Positions 27,330 to 34,977 of a DNA stretch of 64,000 nucleotides are shown here, piece after piece. Below the pieces are notes generated by a model, which saw only the letters and a program-made list of their open reading frames with translations, was not told the DNA's origin and ran no database searches. The number at the start of each line of letters is the position of its first letter. Position 1 is the stretch's first letter. Position numbers and translations under genes: made by a program. The stretch is from NCBI RefSeq assembly GCF_032594355.1, contig NZ_CP131061.1, positions 186,001 to 250,000 of the forward strand. The letters are read 5' to 3'. Source of the DNA: Methanolapillus ohkumae (lineage in GTDB: Archaea; Halobacteriota; Methanosarcinia; Methanosarcinales; Methanosarcinaceae).

Positions 27330-29096
27330 ATGACAAAATCAAATTTTCAAAAATCCATTCTTTTACTTTTTATTTTTTCGTTTGTTTTGTCCTTTGTTTC
27401 GGCTGCGCTTGCGGCGCCGGATGACCTTGTACCAATTCCCGACCAAAATCTCAAGGCCGCCATCAACGAAAATCTTGGACAAAGCCCGGATGCCGACGTG
27501 AACGAATCTCAAATGCAAAGCCTTCAATTTTTAGACGCGTCCGGCCGGGGAATTGCAAGGTTGGACGGACTTGAATACGCGGTTAATTTAACAGATTTAA
27601 ATTTGTCGCACAATAACCTTTCCAACCTTTCCAATCTTTCCGCCCTGTCCGGTCTTTCGCGTTTGGTGTCTTTGGATTTGTCCAATAATTCCATTTCAGA
27701 CGTTTCCATGCTGTCCGGCTTGTCCCATTTAATTCATCTCTATTTGTCCGACAATTACATTTCTTCGGTTTCCGGTTTGCCGGCGAATTTGCACAACCTG
27801 TACATGTCCAACAATTCTGTCTCCTCTCTTTTTGGATTTCCGGCCGGATTAAGAATTCTGATTTTGTCCAACAATTCCGTGTCTTCTGTTTCCGGATTAT
27901 CCGGCCTTTCCCAGTTGACAATAGCGAACTTGTCCAATAATTCCATTTCTTCCGTTTCCGGCCTGTCCGGTCTTTCTCATTTGCAAACGCTTCTGTTGTC
28001 CGATAATTCCATTTCTTCTGTTTCCGATTTACCCTCCGGATTAGAGACACTTGTTTTGTCGAACAATTCCCTTTCCGATACTTCCGGCTTGTCCGGCCTT
28101 TCCACTTTGGCGGTTCTGAATCTGTCGAACAATTCCATTTCTTCGGTTTCCGGGTTGCCGTCCGGTTTATTGTATCTGGATTTGTCCCACAATTCCATGT
28201 CCTCCGCATCCGATTTGCTGCCGGCTTTCCCATCCGGTTTGCAATATCTTTTTCTGTCCGATAATTTCCTGTCTTCCCTCTCCGGTTTGCCGTCCGGATT
28301 TCCAGCCGGCCTGAAATATTTGGATTTGTCCGGCAATTCTCTTTCTGAAATTTCGCCGGGAACGTTTACGGGGCTGGACAACCTCTACGGTTTGGATTTG
28401 TCGGACAATCCTGTTTTTGACATTTCCGCCTTGGAAGAGCTAAGCCATTTACAAATCCTGGTGTTGTCCGAAAATCAGCTGCCGGATTTTGATACTTTAA
28501 CCGTCCTTTCCTCTCTTCAAATTTTGATTTTGTCGGACCAATTGGACCGGGTTTTCTTAGACAGCGCATTCGATCTCTTTTTTTCAACCCCTTATCCGGA
28601 TAATACGGATATGATTTCGGTGACCAATCCTGTTTATACGCCGCAGGGAGATGCGATTTTGCCGGCCGGCAGCTCCATCAGTTCCAACGGCGTTTATGAT
28701 TCGGATTCAAATACGATTTCGTGGATGCGCTCGGATATTTTGGGGGATTTTGTTTCTTATTCCTTTGAAGGGGACGGTTTTTCCGGAAATATATTCTATA
28801 CCCTTTTGTTTTTCACTCCGATTCCAGGCAGTAGCGGCGGTTTTGGGACAGCAACGGTAATGAACGACAACAATTCTTCTGAATTGCAAAATTCGTCCGC
28901 TTCTTCGGAAAACAACTCTTCCGGTTCGCCTTCTTTGCAACCGTCGGCCGTTCTCCCTTCTGAAAATATTTCAAACCCGGAACCGGAATCTTCTCTTTTT
29001 TCCCAATATGTTTGGGCTTTCATATTCATGTCCGGAATTTTGATTTTTTTGGCGGGTGGGTATTGGTATTATTCCCAAGGGAAGAAAAAGGAATGA
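27330..29096 (+). CDS. Leucine-rich-repeat surface protein 3 (diverged, Ser-rich)
   Basis: A 588-residue exported protein of the same design: signal peptide (ending AALAA), cap with PDQNLKAAINENLGQ, a long LRR region with units such as LSNNSISSVSGLSGLS, a C-terminal domain with ISSNGVYDS shared with the two upstream paralogues, a Ser/Asn linker and a membrane helix ending SQGKKKE. Repeats vary more in length and sequence, so this copy is older. An ATG nine bases upstream is also in frame; 27330 was chosen because GGATGAT precedes it at normal spacing. The 284-base spacer before it is rich in TTTTCTC and has a TATA-like stretch near 27238-27270. Confidence 0.82.
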   Translation: MTKSNFQKSILLLFIFSFVLSFVSAALAAPDDLVPIPDQNLKAAINENLGQSPDADVNESQMQSLQFLDASGRGIARLDGLEYAVNLTDLNLSHNNLSNLSNLSALSGLSRLVSLDLSNNSISDVSMLSGLSHLIHLYLSDNYISSVSGLPANLHNLYMSNNSVSSLFGFPAGLRILILSNNSVSSVSGLSGLSQLTIANLSNNSISSVSGLSGLSHLQTLLLSDNSISSVSDLPSGLETLVLSNNSLSDTSGLSGLSTLAVLNLSNNSISSVSGLPSGLLYLDLSHNSMSSASDLLPAFPSGLQYLFLSDNFLSSLSGLPSGFPAGLKYLDLSGNSLSEISPGTFTGLDNLYGLDLSDNPVFDISALEELSHLQILVLSENQLPDFDTLTVLSSLQILILSDQLDRVFLDSAFDLFFSTPYPDNTDMISVTNPVYTPQGDAILPAGSSISSNGVYDSDSNTISWMRSDILGDFVSYSFEGDGFSGNIFYTLLFFTPIPGSSGGFGTATVMNDNNSSELQNSSASSENNSSGSPSLQPSAVLPSENISNPEPESSLFSQYVWAFIFMSGILIFLAGGYWYYSQGKKKE

Positions 29097-29177
29097 AAAA
29101 ATAAAATAAAAATAGAAATAAAAACAGAAATGAAAATAGAAAAACAAAAATAAAAACGAAAAACAAAAATAGAAATG

Positions 29178-29197
29178 AATTGCCGGCAACGGCAATT
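29178..29197. terminator. Perfect palindrome after LRR protein 3
   Basis: AATTGCCG-GCAA-CGGCAATT forms an 8-bp stem with a four-base loop. The palindrome and about 20 bases of A-rich sequence to its left recur at 30325-30343, so the pair brackets the HEPN module. Confidence 0.6.
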
Positions 29198-29418
29198 TCA
29201 ATCTTTAATCAATCATTTTCAATCATTTTCAATCATTTGTCGGTATTCCTGATTCAATCCATTTTTATGGTTTTATAAATTTTATTTTCATCTTATTTTC
29301 AATATTTAATGACGGGTCCCCTGAATCAACATCCGTGAAAAAATCGGCAAGTTTATCTATAAGTGGTTTATTTCAAAAAGTAATGAAATATTTAAAACAG
29401 GGATGTGATTTATTGGCG

Positions 29419-29802
29419 ATGGATATTGAAATTTTAAATTTGCCGGAGAAATTAAAGATGAATTTTGTTTTGGAAACACTTGAATGTGATGACCGATTTC
29501 TTGTTGTACGGGCGGATAAAATCCGTCGGCAGTATTCAAAATAGATTTATTTCTATGACATTCTTTGGTTTATCACACAAGAGCTGAAAAAGAGATACGG
29601 TTCTCGTTTGCTCAGAAAAATAAAAATCGAAATAGAAGGGGATTGGAGCTATTTGGAAATTCAAGTTCCTGTTGCTGAAAAAACTATTGCGCTCAATGTT
29701 GCTTTGGAAGACGAGTTAAATGGTCTTTGTGAAGAGGCTCAAAAGGCATACGGGAATACTGCAAATTGTTTTTTCTTAATCACCCGATATGAAAATTATT
29801 GA
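29419..29802 (+). CDS. HEPN-partner protein containing an in-frame TAG
   Basis: A 127-codon frame interrupted only by TAG at 29542-29544, between RRQYSK and IYFYDILWFI. If UAG is pyrrolysine the product is continuous; if not, it is a broken gene of 41 residues. The second half (KIKIEIEGDWSYLEIQVPV) has the composition of a folded alpha/beta protein. I recognise no family and see no nucleotidyltransferase GSxxxG motif. A TATA-like AAATATTTAAAA at about 29386 and GGGATGTGA before ATG 29419 suggest expression. It lies 14 bases before a HEPN-type gene, which suggests an operon of toxin-antitoxin type. Confidence 0.5.
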
Positions 29803-29816
29803 AAAGGGGCATTCGT

Positions 29817-30205
29817 ATGGATTTTAAACCGGTTTATTTTTTGTCTCTTTCAAAGTACTTGGTTAAGATTGCGGAACAATCCGGCCTGAATTCGGAATCT
29901 GTTTACAGGGCTGCAATCGGACGGGCATATTATGCGTCCTTTTTAAAAGCCCGGGAATATGCGTTGGAAATATGGGTTTTGCCGAATCAAAAACCGGAAA
30001 AGACCATTCCTTTTTGGCGGCATGTTATAAAAAATCAGACAAGGATTCCGCGAAAACCGTTGGCAAAAATTTATCCAAATTAAAAAAATGGAGGACGGTC
30101 TGCGATTATGAAATCTTCGTCGAATTTGACATACCTCTTGAAGATAAAGCAAAAACGGCCATTTCTCATGCCGAAAAAATATTTTCGGAATTGAAAGGAA
30201 ACTGA
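29817..30205 (+). pseudogene. HEPN-domain protein, frameshifted
   Basis: The first part in one frame (SVYRAAIGRAYYASFLKARE) and the second part in another frame (DHSFLAACYKK, then LKKWRTVCDYEIF) are both typical of HEPN domains. They join near 29960-29975, where one A seems to be missing from TTGGAAATATGG. The RxxxxxY-type motif takes the place of the R-x4-6-H catalytic motif. Members are RNases or partners in minimal toxin-antitoxin pairs. A sequencing error in an A-run would restore the gene. AAAAGGGGC precedes ATG 29817. Confidence 0.6.
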
Positions 30206-30324
30206 AAAAAATAATGAAAAATTATGATTAAACGAAACTAAAAATAAAAAACAGAAACAAAAAATAAAAAACAAAAAACAAAAATAGAATAAAAAACAGA
30301 AGCGAAAAACAAAAATAGAAATGA

Positions 30325-30343
30325 GTTGCCGGCAACGGCAATT
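30325..30343. terminator. Second copy of the TTGCCG-GCAA-CGGCAA palindrome
   Basis: It lies just past the stop of the minus-strand gene at 30360 and could end it, or the HEPN operon from the other side. The flanking AAACAAAAATAGAAATGA is shared with the copy at 29178. Confidence 0.6.
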
Positions 30344-30359
30344 TCATTTTCCAAATATT

Positions 30360-31292
30360 TTAATTCTTTTTACTCTTTCTTCCAAGCACGAAAGCAAACA
30401 ATCCCACAATTACCACCGCCGGTAAAAAGCCGAATCCGGGCATATCATTAATTTTAATGCGAAGTTTTGATAATTCCACATCCAAGTCCGGACGTGCTTT
30501 GACAGTGTTTGCCGAATTTTCGAGTGTTTTTATCACATAATCAAAATTACTCAATTCTTGCTTTACAATGTAATTATAATTTGTTTTGGCGGTTTGCATT
30601 TGAGTTTTATTGACTTGATAAGGTCCTTCAATCAAAACATCATAATAAACATTCATTCCGGCAGCGGTTTTTTCATAAACCGGTTTGATCTCCTTTAATT
30701 TTGCTTCTATCCGGTTTACCTGGCTCATCATCAATTCCGCATTTTCATACGTTTTGTTTCCATGGGCAACATCTGTTCCGGTAACAGCTGCCTCGTCGTA
30801 AATCGCACTCAATTCCGCATAGAGACGGGAAAGTTCACGGAAATCTTTGTCCACGGATCCAATTTTATTTTGGTCGGCTGTGGTGTAAAGTTTCAGTTCG
30901 GCGGCAAGCAAGTCTGCCATATCGGCATTGGATGTTGAAATAATTTTATAATTCTGAGCGGTGGTTTTGTAAATTTCTGCCGTTTCCATCGTAAAACCCA
31001 TCAAAACGGCATTTGTATAGGATACTTTTCGAATGATATTTTCATCTTCAACAACCGCCCCCGTCATTGAATCCGTAATCAATACGCCGGATAAATTTCC
31101 ATCCATGGAAAATTCCGTGTAATCGTATTCATGGCCGGCATAAATATACGGCCCATATGTCGTAGCATTTTCACCGCTGACTTTGTACGTGTTGATTGTT
31201 TCCATCGTTTGTTCCGATGCGGCTGTAATCGGTAAAATCAGTAGTATTAACAGGACCAACAAGCAAATTCCATGAAATTTCTTCTGATTCAA
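30360..31292 (-). CDS. Secreted surface protein with PGF-CTERM-like sorting signal
   Basis: A 310-residue protein. A signal peptide spans residues 1-26 (ending TAAS). The body is mostly helical and hydrophilic, with no family I recognise. The C-terminus is MPGFGFLPAVVIV, then a hydrophobic stretch, then GRKSKKN. The PGF motif, single helix and basic end match the archaeal PGF-CTERM signal that is processed by archaeosortase A and replaced by a lipid anchor. The usual Thr-rich linker is missing. The start is TTG at 31290-31292, supported by AAAGAGG at normal distance. It is on the opposite strand to the LRR genes and convergent with the HEPN module. Confidence 0.7.
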   Translation of the reverse strand: MNQKKFHGICLLVLLILLILPITAASEQTMETINTYKVSGENATTYGPYIYAGHEYDYTEFSMDGNLSGVLITDSMTGAVVEDENIIRKVSYTNAVLMGFTMETAEIYKTTAQNYKIISTSNADMADLLAAELKLYTTADQNKIGSVDKDFRELSRLYAELSAIYDEAAVTGTDVAHGNKTYENAELMMSQVNRIEAKLKEIKPVYEKTAAGMNVYYDVLIEGPYQVNKTQMQTAKTNYNYIVKQELSNFDYVIKTLENSANTVKARPDLDVELSKLRIKINDMPGFGFLPAVVIVGLFAFVLGRKSKKN

Positions 31293-31471
31293 TTTAAAAC
31301 CTCTTTGTCAAAAACACAAATCTCTTTTATAATAAAAAGAAAGAAAAATATACGGTAAACGTATATTAATCCACTGATTAAAAATCAATATTTGTAAAAT
31401 TTAGTTGTTTGAATGGTAATTTTACTTTATCGAAATTTTATTCCTCTTCAATCTTTTATTTCTCAATAATT

Positions 31472-31528
31472 CCATTTTCAATAATCATTTTCAATAATCA
31501 TTTTCAATAATCATTTTCAAATAATTCC
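31472..31528. repeat. 15-base tandem repeat, about four copies
   Basis: The unit CAATAATCATTTT, with small length changes, is repeated about four times in the AT-rich leader upstream of the minus-strand surface gene. I see no gene here. Confidence 0.7.
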
Positions 31529-31588
31529 TGTTGATAAAATCACAAACCAAGGATGAACAAAAGCGAACTTTTCACATTTTTCACATTC

Positions 31589-31885
31589 TTATTCCAACTT
31601 GAGCACATTCATTTTTCCCCGGCATTTCGGACAAATCGGGTTTATGCTTTCTCTTGAAAATTTAACAAATGCGGCAATGCCGATATTCGACAATATGTAA
31701 ATCCATAACCAAAATTGAATTTGAAACGTTGTGGGAAATTTGGTTCAATCCAAAATTTCGTAAGAATCAAACATCAGCAGCAATGTCAAAAAAAATAAAA
31801 ACAAAATTCCGGCTGTCTCAATTCAATATTTTCTGTTAATGATCTGATTGAAAAGTTGGATCCCCTCCGAAATTTCCGAAATCAT
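31589..31885 (-). pseudogene. Decayed membrane zinc-ribbon protein
   Basis: One 99-codon frame read through two TGA codons gives a sensible protein: MISEISEGIQLFNQIINRKY, a hydrophobic helix (AGILFLFFLTLLLMF), a second helix (FWLWIYILSNIGIAAFV) and a zinc-binding CPKCRGKM near the end. Neither TGA is likely to be translated, since TGA ends many intact genes here. Its ATG overlaps the stop of the next decayed gene, so the two once formed an operon. Confidence 0.55.
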
Positions 31886-32057
31886 TTAAAACGTCCTCCA
31901 CAAAACATGCAATGCGTTTCCCCTAAATAGCTGCGGTTTTTACATTTTTTGCATTTTTTAAGCGGCGTTTTCAGGATTTCAGCTAAGCGATTCCTCCGGT
32001 CATTCCAAGAATAACGGCAAGAATATTTGAAAAAATATTTTCCATTCGGCTCATCAT
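31882..32057 (-). pseudogene. Small zinc-ribbon protein, frameshifted
   Basis: Translation from 32057 gives MMSRMENIFSN and a hydrophobic helix (ILAVILGMTGGIA). After a one-base frame change the sequence continues as LAEILKTPLKKCKKCKNRSY and CMFCGGRFK, a two-CxxC zinc ribbon. The parts fit together as one small membrane-anchored zinc-ribbon protein. The last bases overlap the start of the decayed gene downstream. Confidence 0.5.
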
Positions 32058-32387
32058 TGTATCTTTCCTTCCTTTTTTCTTCTCTTTTTCCCTTTCTTCT
32101 CTCTTTTTTCTTTTTTCCTTTCTTCTCTGATCTTATATTTTTGAAAATTATATCTATTTCAAACATATATAACTATTAAATTTATTTCAATATGTTCTAA
32201 TTCTCCTTTCCTTATATTTCTTTTGTTTTTTTCAATTTTCAGAATCTTTATATACAACTAATCTGTATATAGCAACCCTTTTGATAGGCAACCTTTGAGC
32301 ATTTGTTTTCGAATAGATGCAGTCGGATGCTTGTGAAAAGAAAATCATACTTTTAAACAACCTTAAAAGAATGTTGAGGAGCTAGTT
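32058..32387 (+). promoter_or_regulatory. Promoter region restarting the ribosomal cluster at rpl18
   Basis: No gene. A TATA element CTTTATATAC is at 32246-32255, with a second at about 32264 (TGTATATAGC). A leader of about 110 bases ends in the TGAGGAG ribosome-binding site before rpl18. The T/C-rich stretch at 32063-32145 suits termination of nothing visible on the plus strand. The new promoter shows that the second ribosomal block is transcribed separately. Confidence 0.6.
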
Positions 32388-32906
32388 ATGGCAACAGGAC
32401 CAAGATATAAGGTTCCGATGAGAAGAAGAAGAGAAGGACGGACCAATTACCATTCCCGTCTTGCGCTTCTTTTATCCAAAGAGAACCGTATCGTCGTGCG
32501 CAAAAGCACACGAAACATGCAAATACAGCTTATAGCCCCAACACCGGTTGGAGATGTCACTTATTCATCCGCCATCTCCACTGAACTTGGAAAATACGGC
32601 TATAACGGACCGACCGGTAATACAACCGCAGCATATTTAACAGGCCTTTTGTTCGGCCTGCGCAGTATCCAAAACGGATACGAGGGCGGCATTTTGGACA
32701 TCGGACTTCATGCGTCCACACCGGGTTCTCGGGTTTACGCAGCCTTAAAAGGCATCGTTGACGCCGGATTTGAAGTTCCGCACGACGCATCCATTTTCCC
32801 ATCGGACGAACGCATCCGGGGAGAAATCGCAGCCGAATACAACAACTCGGATTTGCCGGCACAGTTTGACGCAACGGTCAAGAAAATTAACGCTGAGTTC
32901 AGGTGA
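32388..32906 (+). CDS. rpl18: 50S ribosomal protein L18 (uL18)
   Basis: A 172-residue 5S rRNA-binding protein of the archaeal/eukaryotic L5-like type. It carries RYKVPMRRRREGRTNYHSR at the start and NTTAAYLTGLLFG and LDIGLHASTPGSRVYAALKG further on. It normally follows rpl19e; here it is the first gene after the surface-protein island. The TGA overlaps the rps5 ribosome-binding site. Confidence 0.96.
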   Translation: MATGPRYKVPMRRRREGRTNYHSRLALLLSKENRIVVRKSTRNMQIQLIAPTPVGDVTYSSAISTELGKYGYNGPTGNTTAAYLTGLLFGLRSIQNGYEGGILDIGLHASTPGSRVYAALKGIVDAGFEVPHDASIFPSDERIRGEIAAEYNNSDLPAQFDATVKKINAEFR

Positions 32907-32911
32907 TGAAA

Positions 32912-33541
32912 ATGGCATACGATGAAGTAGAATGGGTACCCAAAACAAGACTCGGAAAGCTTGTTGCGGACGGACAAATCACAACCATGGAAGACGCCCT
33001 TAAATCCCGCCTTCCGTTAAGAGAACCACAAATTGTGGACCTTCTTTTGCCGGGCCTTGAAGATGAGGTTTTAGACATCAACATGGTTCAAAGAATGACT
33101 GACTCCGGACGGCGTGTCAAATTCAGAGCGACCGTCATTGTCGGAAACGGCAACGGCTACGTCGGACTTGGTCAAGGAAAAGACGTTCAAGTCGGAAACG
33201 CGATCAAAAAAGCAATTGAAGCGGCCAAATTGAACATTCAACATATCACACGCGGCTGCGGTTCTTGGGAATGCGCTTGCGGAAACGAACACACCGTTCC
33301 GTTTGAAGCCACCGGAAAAATCGGCAGTGTTGTCGTAACATTAATTCCGGCTCCGAGAGGTCTCGGTATTGCCGCCGGAAGCACCGCAAAAAAAGTGCTT
33401 GAAAAAGCCGGAATCCGTGACGTTTGGACACAAACGGAAGGAACCACCCGGACCACGCTGAACTTCGCGAAAGCGACTTTCGTCGCGCTCAACAACGTCA
33501 GCACAATGAGACTTCCAAAGAAAGGAAACGGAGGAGTCTAA
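32912..33541 (+). CDS. rps5: 30S ribosomal protein S5 (uS5)
   Basis: A 209-residue decoding-fidelity protein. The double-stranded RNA-binding S5 domain is seen in VKFRATVIVGNGNGYVGLG and the C-terminal domain in PRGLGIAAGSTAKKVLEKAG. ATG 32912 follows AGGTGATG; earlier in-frame GTG and ATG codons lie in that signal. Confidence 0.96.
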   Translation: MAYDEVEWVPKTRLGKLVADGQITTMEDALKSRLPLREPQIVDLLLPGLEDEVLDINMVQRMTDSGRRVKFRATVIVGNGNGYVGLGQGKDVQVGNAIKKAIEAAKLNIQHITRGCGSWECACGNEHTVPFEATGKIGSVVVTLIPAPRGLGIAAGSTAKKVLEKAGIRDVWTQTEGTTRTTLNFAKATFVALNNVSTMRLPKKGNGGV

Positions 33542-33543
33542 AC

Positions 33544-34005
33544 ATGTATGCAGTTATCAGAGTCAGAGGATGTGTCGCGGTCAGAGACACCATTGAAGAC
33601 ACCCTTCGGATGCTTCGTTTAAACCAAGTGAACCACTGTGTTTTCCTGGAAGAAAACGACATCAACAAAGGTATGATCCAAAAATCAAAGGACTATGTGG
33701 CTTTCGGAACGGTCGGCGCCGAACAAGTTGCCGAAATTTTTGAAACCCGCGGACGTTTGGAAGGCGGCGACCGTTTAACGGACGCATATGTTGCCGAAAA
33801 CACCCCCTATGGTTCCATTAAGGAATTGGCGGAAGCGTTTGTCGACGGCAAAGTGGCCATTAAGGATGTTCCGTTGATGAAACCGGTGTTCCGGCTTCAC
33901 CCGCCGAGAAAGGGACACGCCGGCATGAAAAGAACCGTTCAACAGGGCGGCGTTCTTGGAAACCATGGCGAGGAAATTGCCGTGTTGCTTCACAAAATGA
34001 GGTAA
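33544..34005 (+). CDS. rpl30: 50S ribosomal protein L30 (uL30)
   Basis: The 153-residue archaeal length (bacterial L30 is about 60). The MYAVIRVRG core and C-terminal extension with FRLHPPRKGH are clear. It starts three bases after rps5. The upstream open frame is only the other-frame end of rps5. Confidence 0.95.
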   Translation: MYAVIRVRGCVAVRDTIEDTLRMLRLNQVNHCVFLEENDINKGMIQKSKDYVAFGTVGAEQVAEIFETRGRLEGGDRLTDAYVAENTPYGSIKELAEAFVDGKVAIKDVPLMKPVFRLHPPRKGHAGMKRTVQQGGVLGNHGEEIAVLLHKMR

Positions 34006-34015
34006 GGTGGATACT

Positions 34016-34504
34016 ATGGGACACATCAGAACTAAAAAATTCAGAGGATCACGCACTTGCGGCGGCGGTACCCACAAGAACAGAAGAGGAGCCGGAAACC
34101 GCGGAGGCCGCGGACACGCCGGTGGGAATGCCCACCACTTTATCCGGGCCATGCGCGAAGGATACCGGCCCGGCTACATGTACAAAGGATTCACCCGCCC
34201 CAAAGTGGTCGATCAACCGGTTTTCATTGTGAACGTCGGCGAATTGGACGAATTGGTGGATTTCCTTTATGAAATGGAAGCCGACTACATTGGATTTGAA
34301 GACGACACGTTTGTTGTTGACCTTTACAGCATCGGAATTAACAAAGTTTTGGGATCCGGACGGGTCACCAAAAAGATGATTGTTAAAGCCGAATCCTTCT
34401 CCGAATCCGCCCGTGAAAAAATCGAAGCGGCCGGTGGAGAATGTGTTGAAGCGGACGGGTGCGAATGCGATTGTGACTGCGGCTGCGAAGAAGACGAAGA
34501 ATGA
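34016..34504 (+). CDS. rpl15: 50S ribosomal protein L15 (uL15) with Cys-rich tail
   Basis: A 162-residue archaeal L15. The Gly/Arg/His-rich N-terminal RGSRTCGGGTHKNRRGAG and the globular C-terminal part are normal. After EAAGGE the protein ends in an unusual segment with five alternating cysteines (CECDCDCGC) set among acidic residues. L15 proteins known to me stop near the EAAGG position. The tail could bind a metal or be neutral drift. AGGTGG precedes ATG 34016. Confidence 0.95.
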   Translation: MGHIRTKKFRGSRTCGGGTHKNRRGAGNRGGRGHAGGNAHHFIRAMREGYRPGYMYKGFTRPKVVDQPVFIVNVGELDELVDFLYEMEADYIGFEDDTFVVDLYSIGINKVLGSGRVTKKMIVKAESFSESAREKIEAAGGECVEADGCECDCDCGCEEDEE

Positions 34505-34977
34505 GCCGATTGAATCGGTTCATTTTTTTGCAAAAAATGCAAAAGCAGCGGACGAATCATTGAAAAACTTAAGTTGAAAAATTCAAGTTGAAGAGTTTAA
34601 AATCAAATTGAAAAATTCAAGTTGAAGAGCTTAAAATCAAATTGAAAAATTCATAGATTTAAATCAATGAATCGTCTGTGATTGAAAAAAATCAAATTGA
34701 AAAAAACCGCGATTCCTTTTTTTCGGTTTTTCTTTTCTTTTTGATTCTTTCCTTTTTCAATTGATATTGCCGTCTTTGCAATTGGATTTTTCCGCCGAAC
34801 CCTTTATTTAATTTTTCAATATTCTTCCCCTTTATTTTATAAAATTTGATTACATACAATAATTTATTAATACTATGAATCGTTATCACTATCAATCTTT
34901 ATTATGTTCTTACGATGAGTTCTTCCATTCTTAAAATGAGTACTCTCACATCTATTTCAAAGTCAAGGTGTATTTGA
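34505..34977 (+). other. Spacer with direct repeats before secY
   Basis: No gene. At 34560-34650 the segment AATTGAAAAATTCAAGTTGAAGAG is repeated two to three times. T-rich runs follow at 34690-34760. AT-rich sequence at 34840-34900 probably holds the secY promoter. secY therefore seems to have its own transcript here. Confidence 0.5.

Noticed and set aside
31589..31885. Selenocysteine reading of the two TGA codons
   Set aside because: No SECIS-like hairpin noticed, residues are not redox sites, and the gene next to it is also broken, so decay is simpler.
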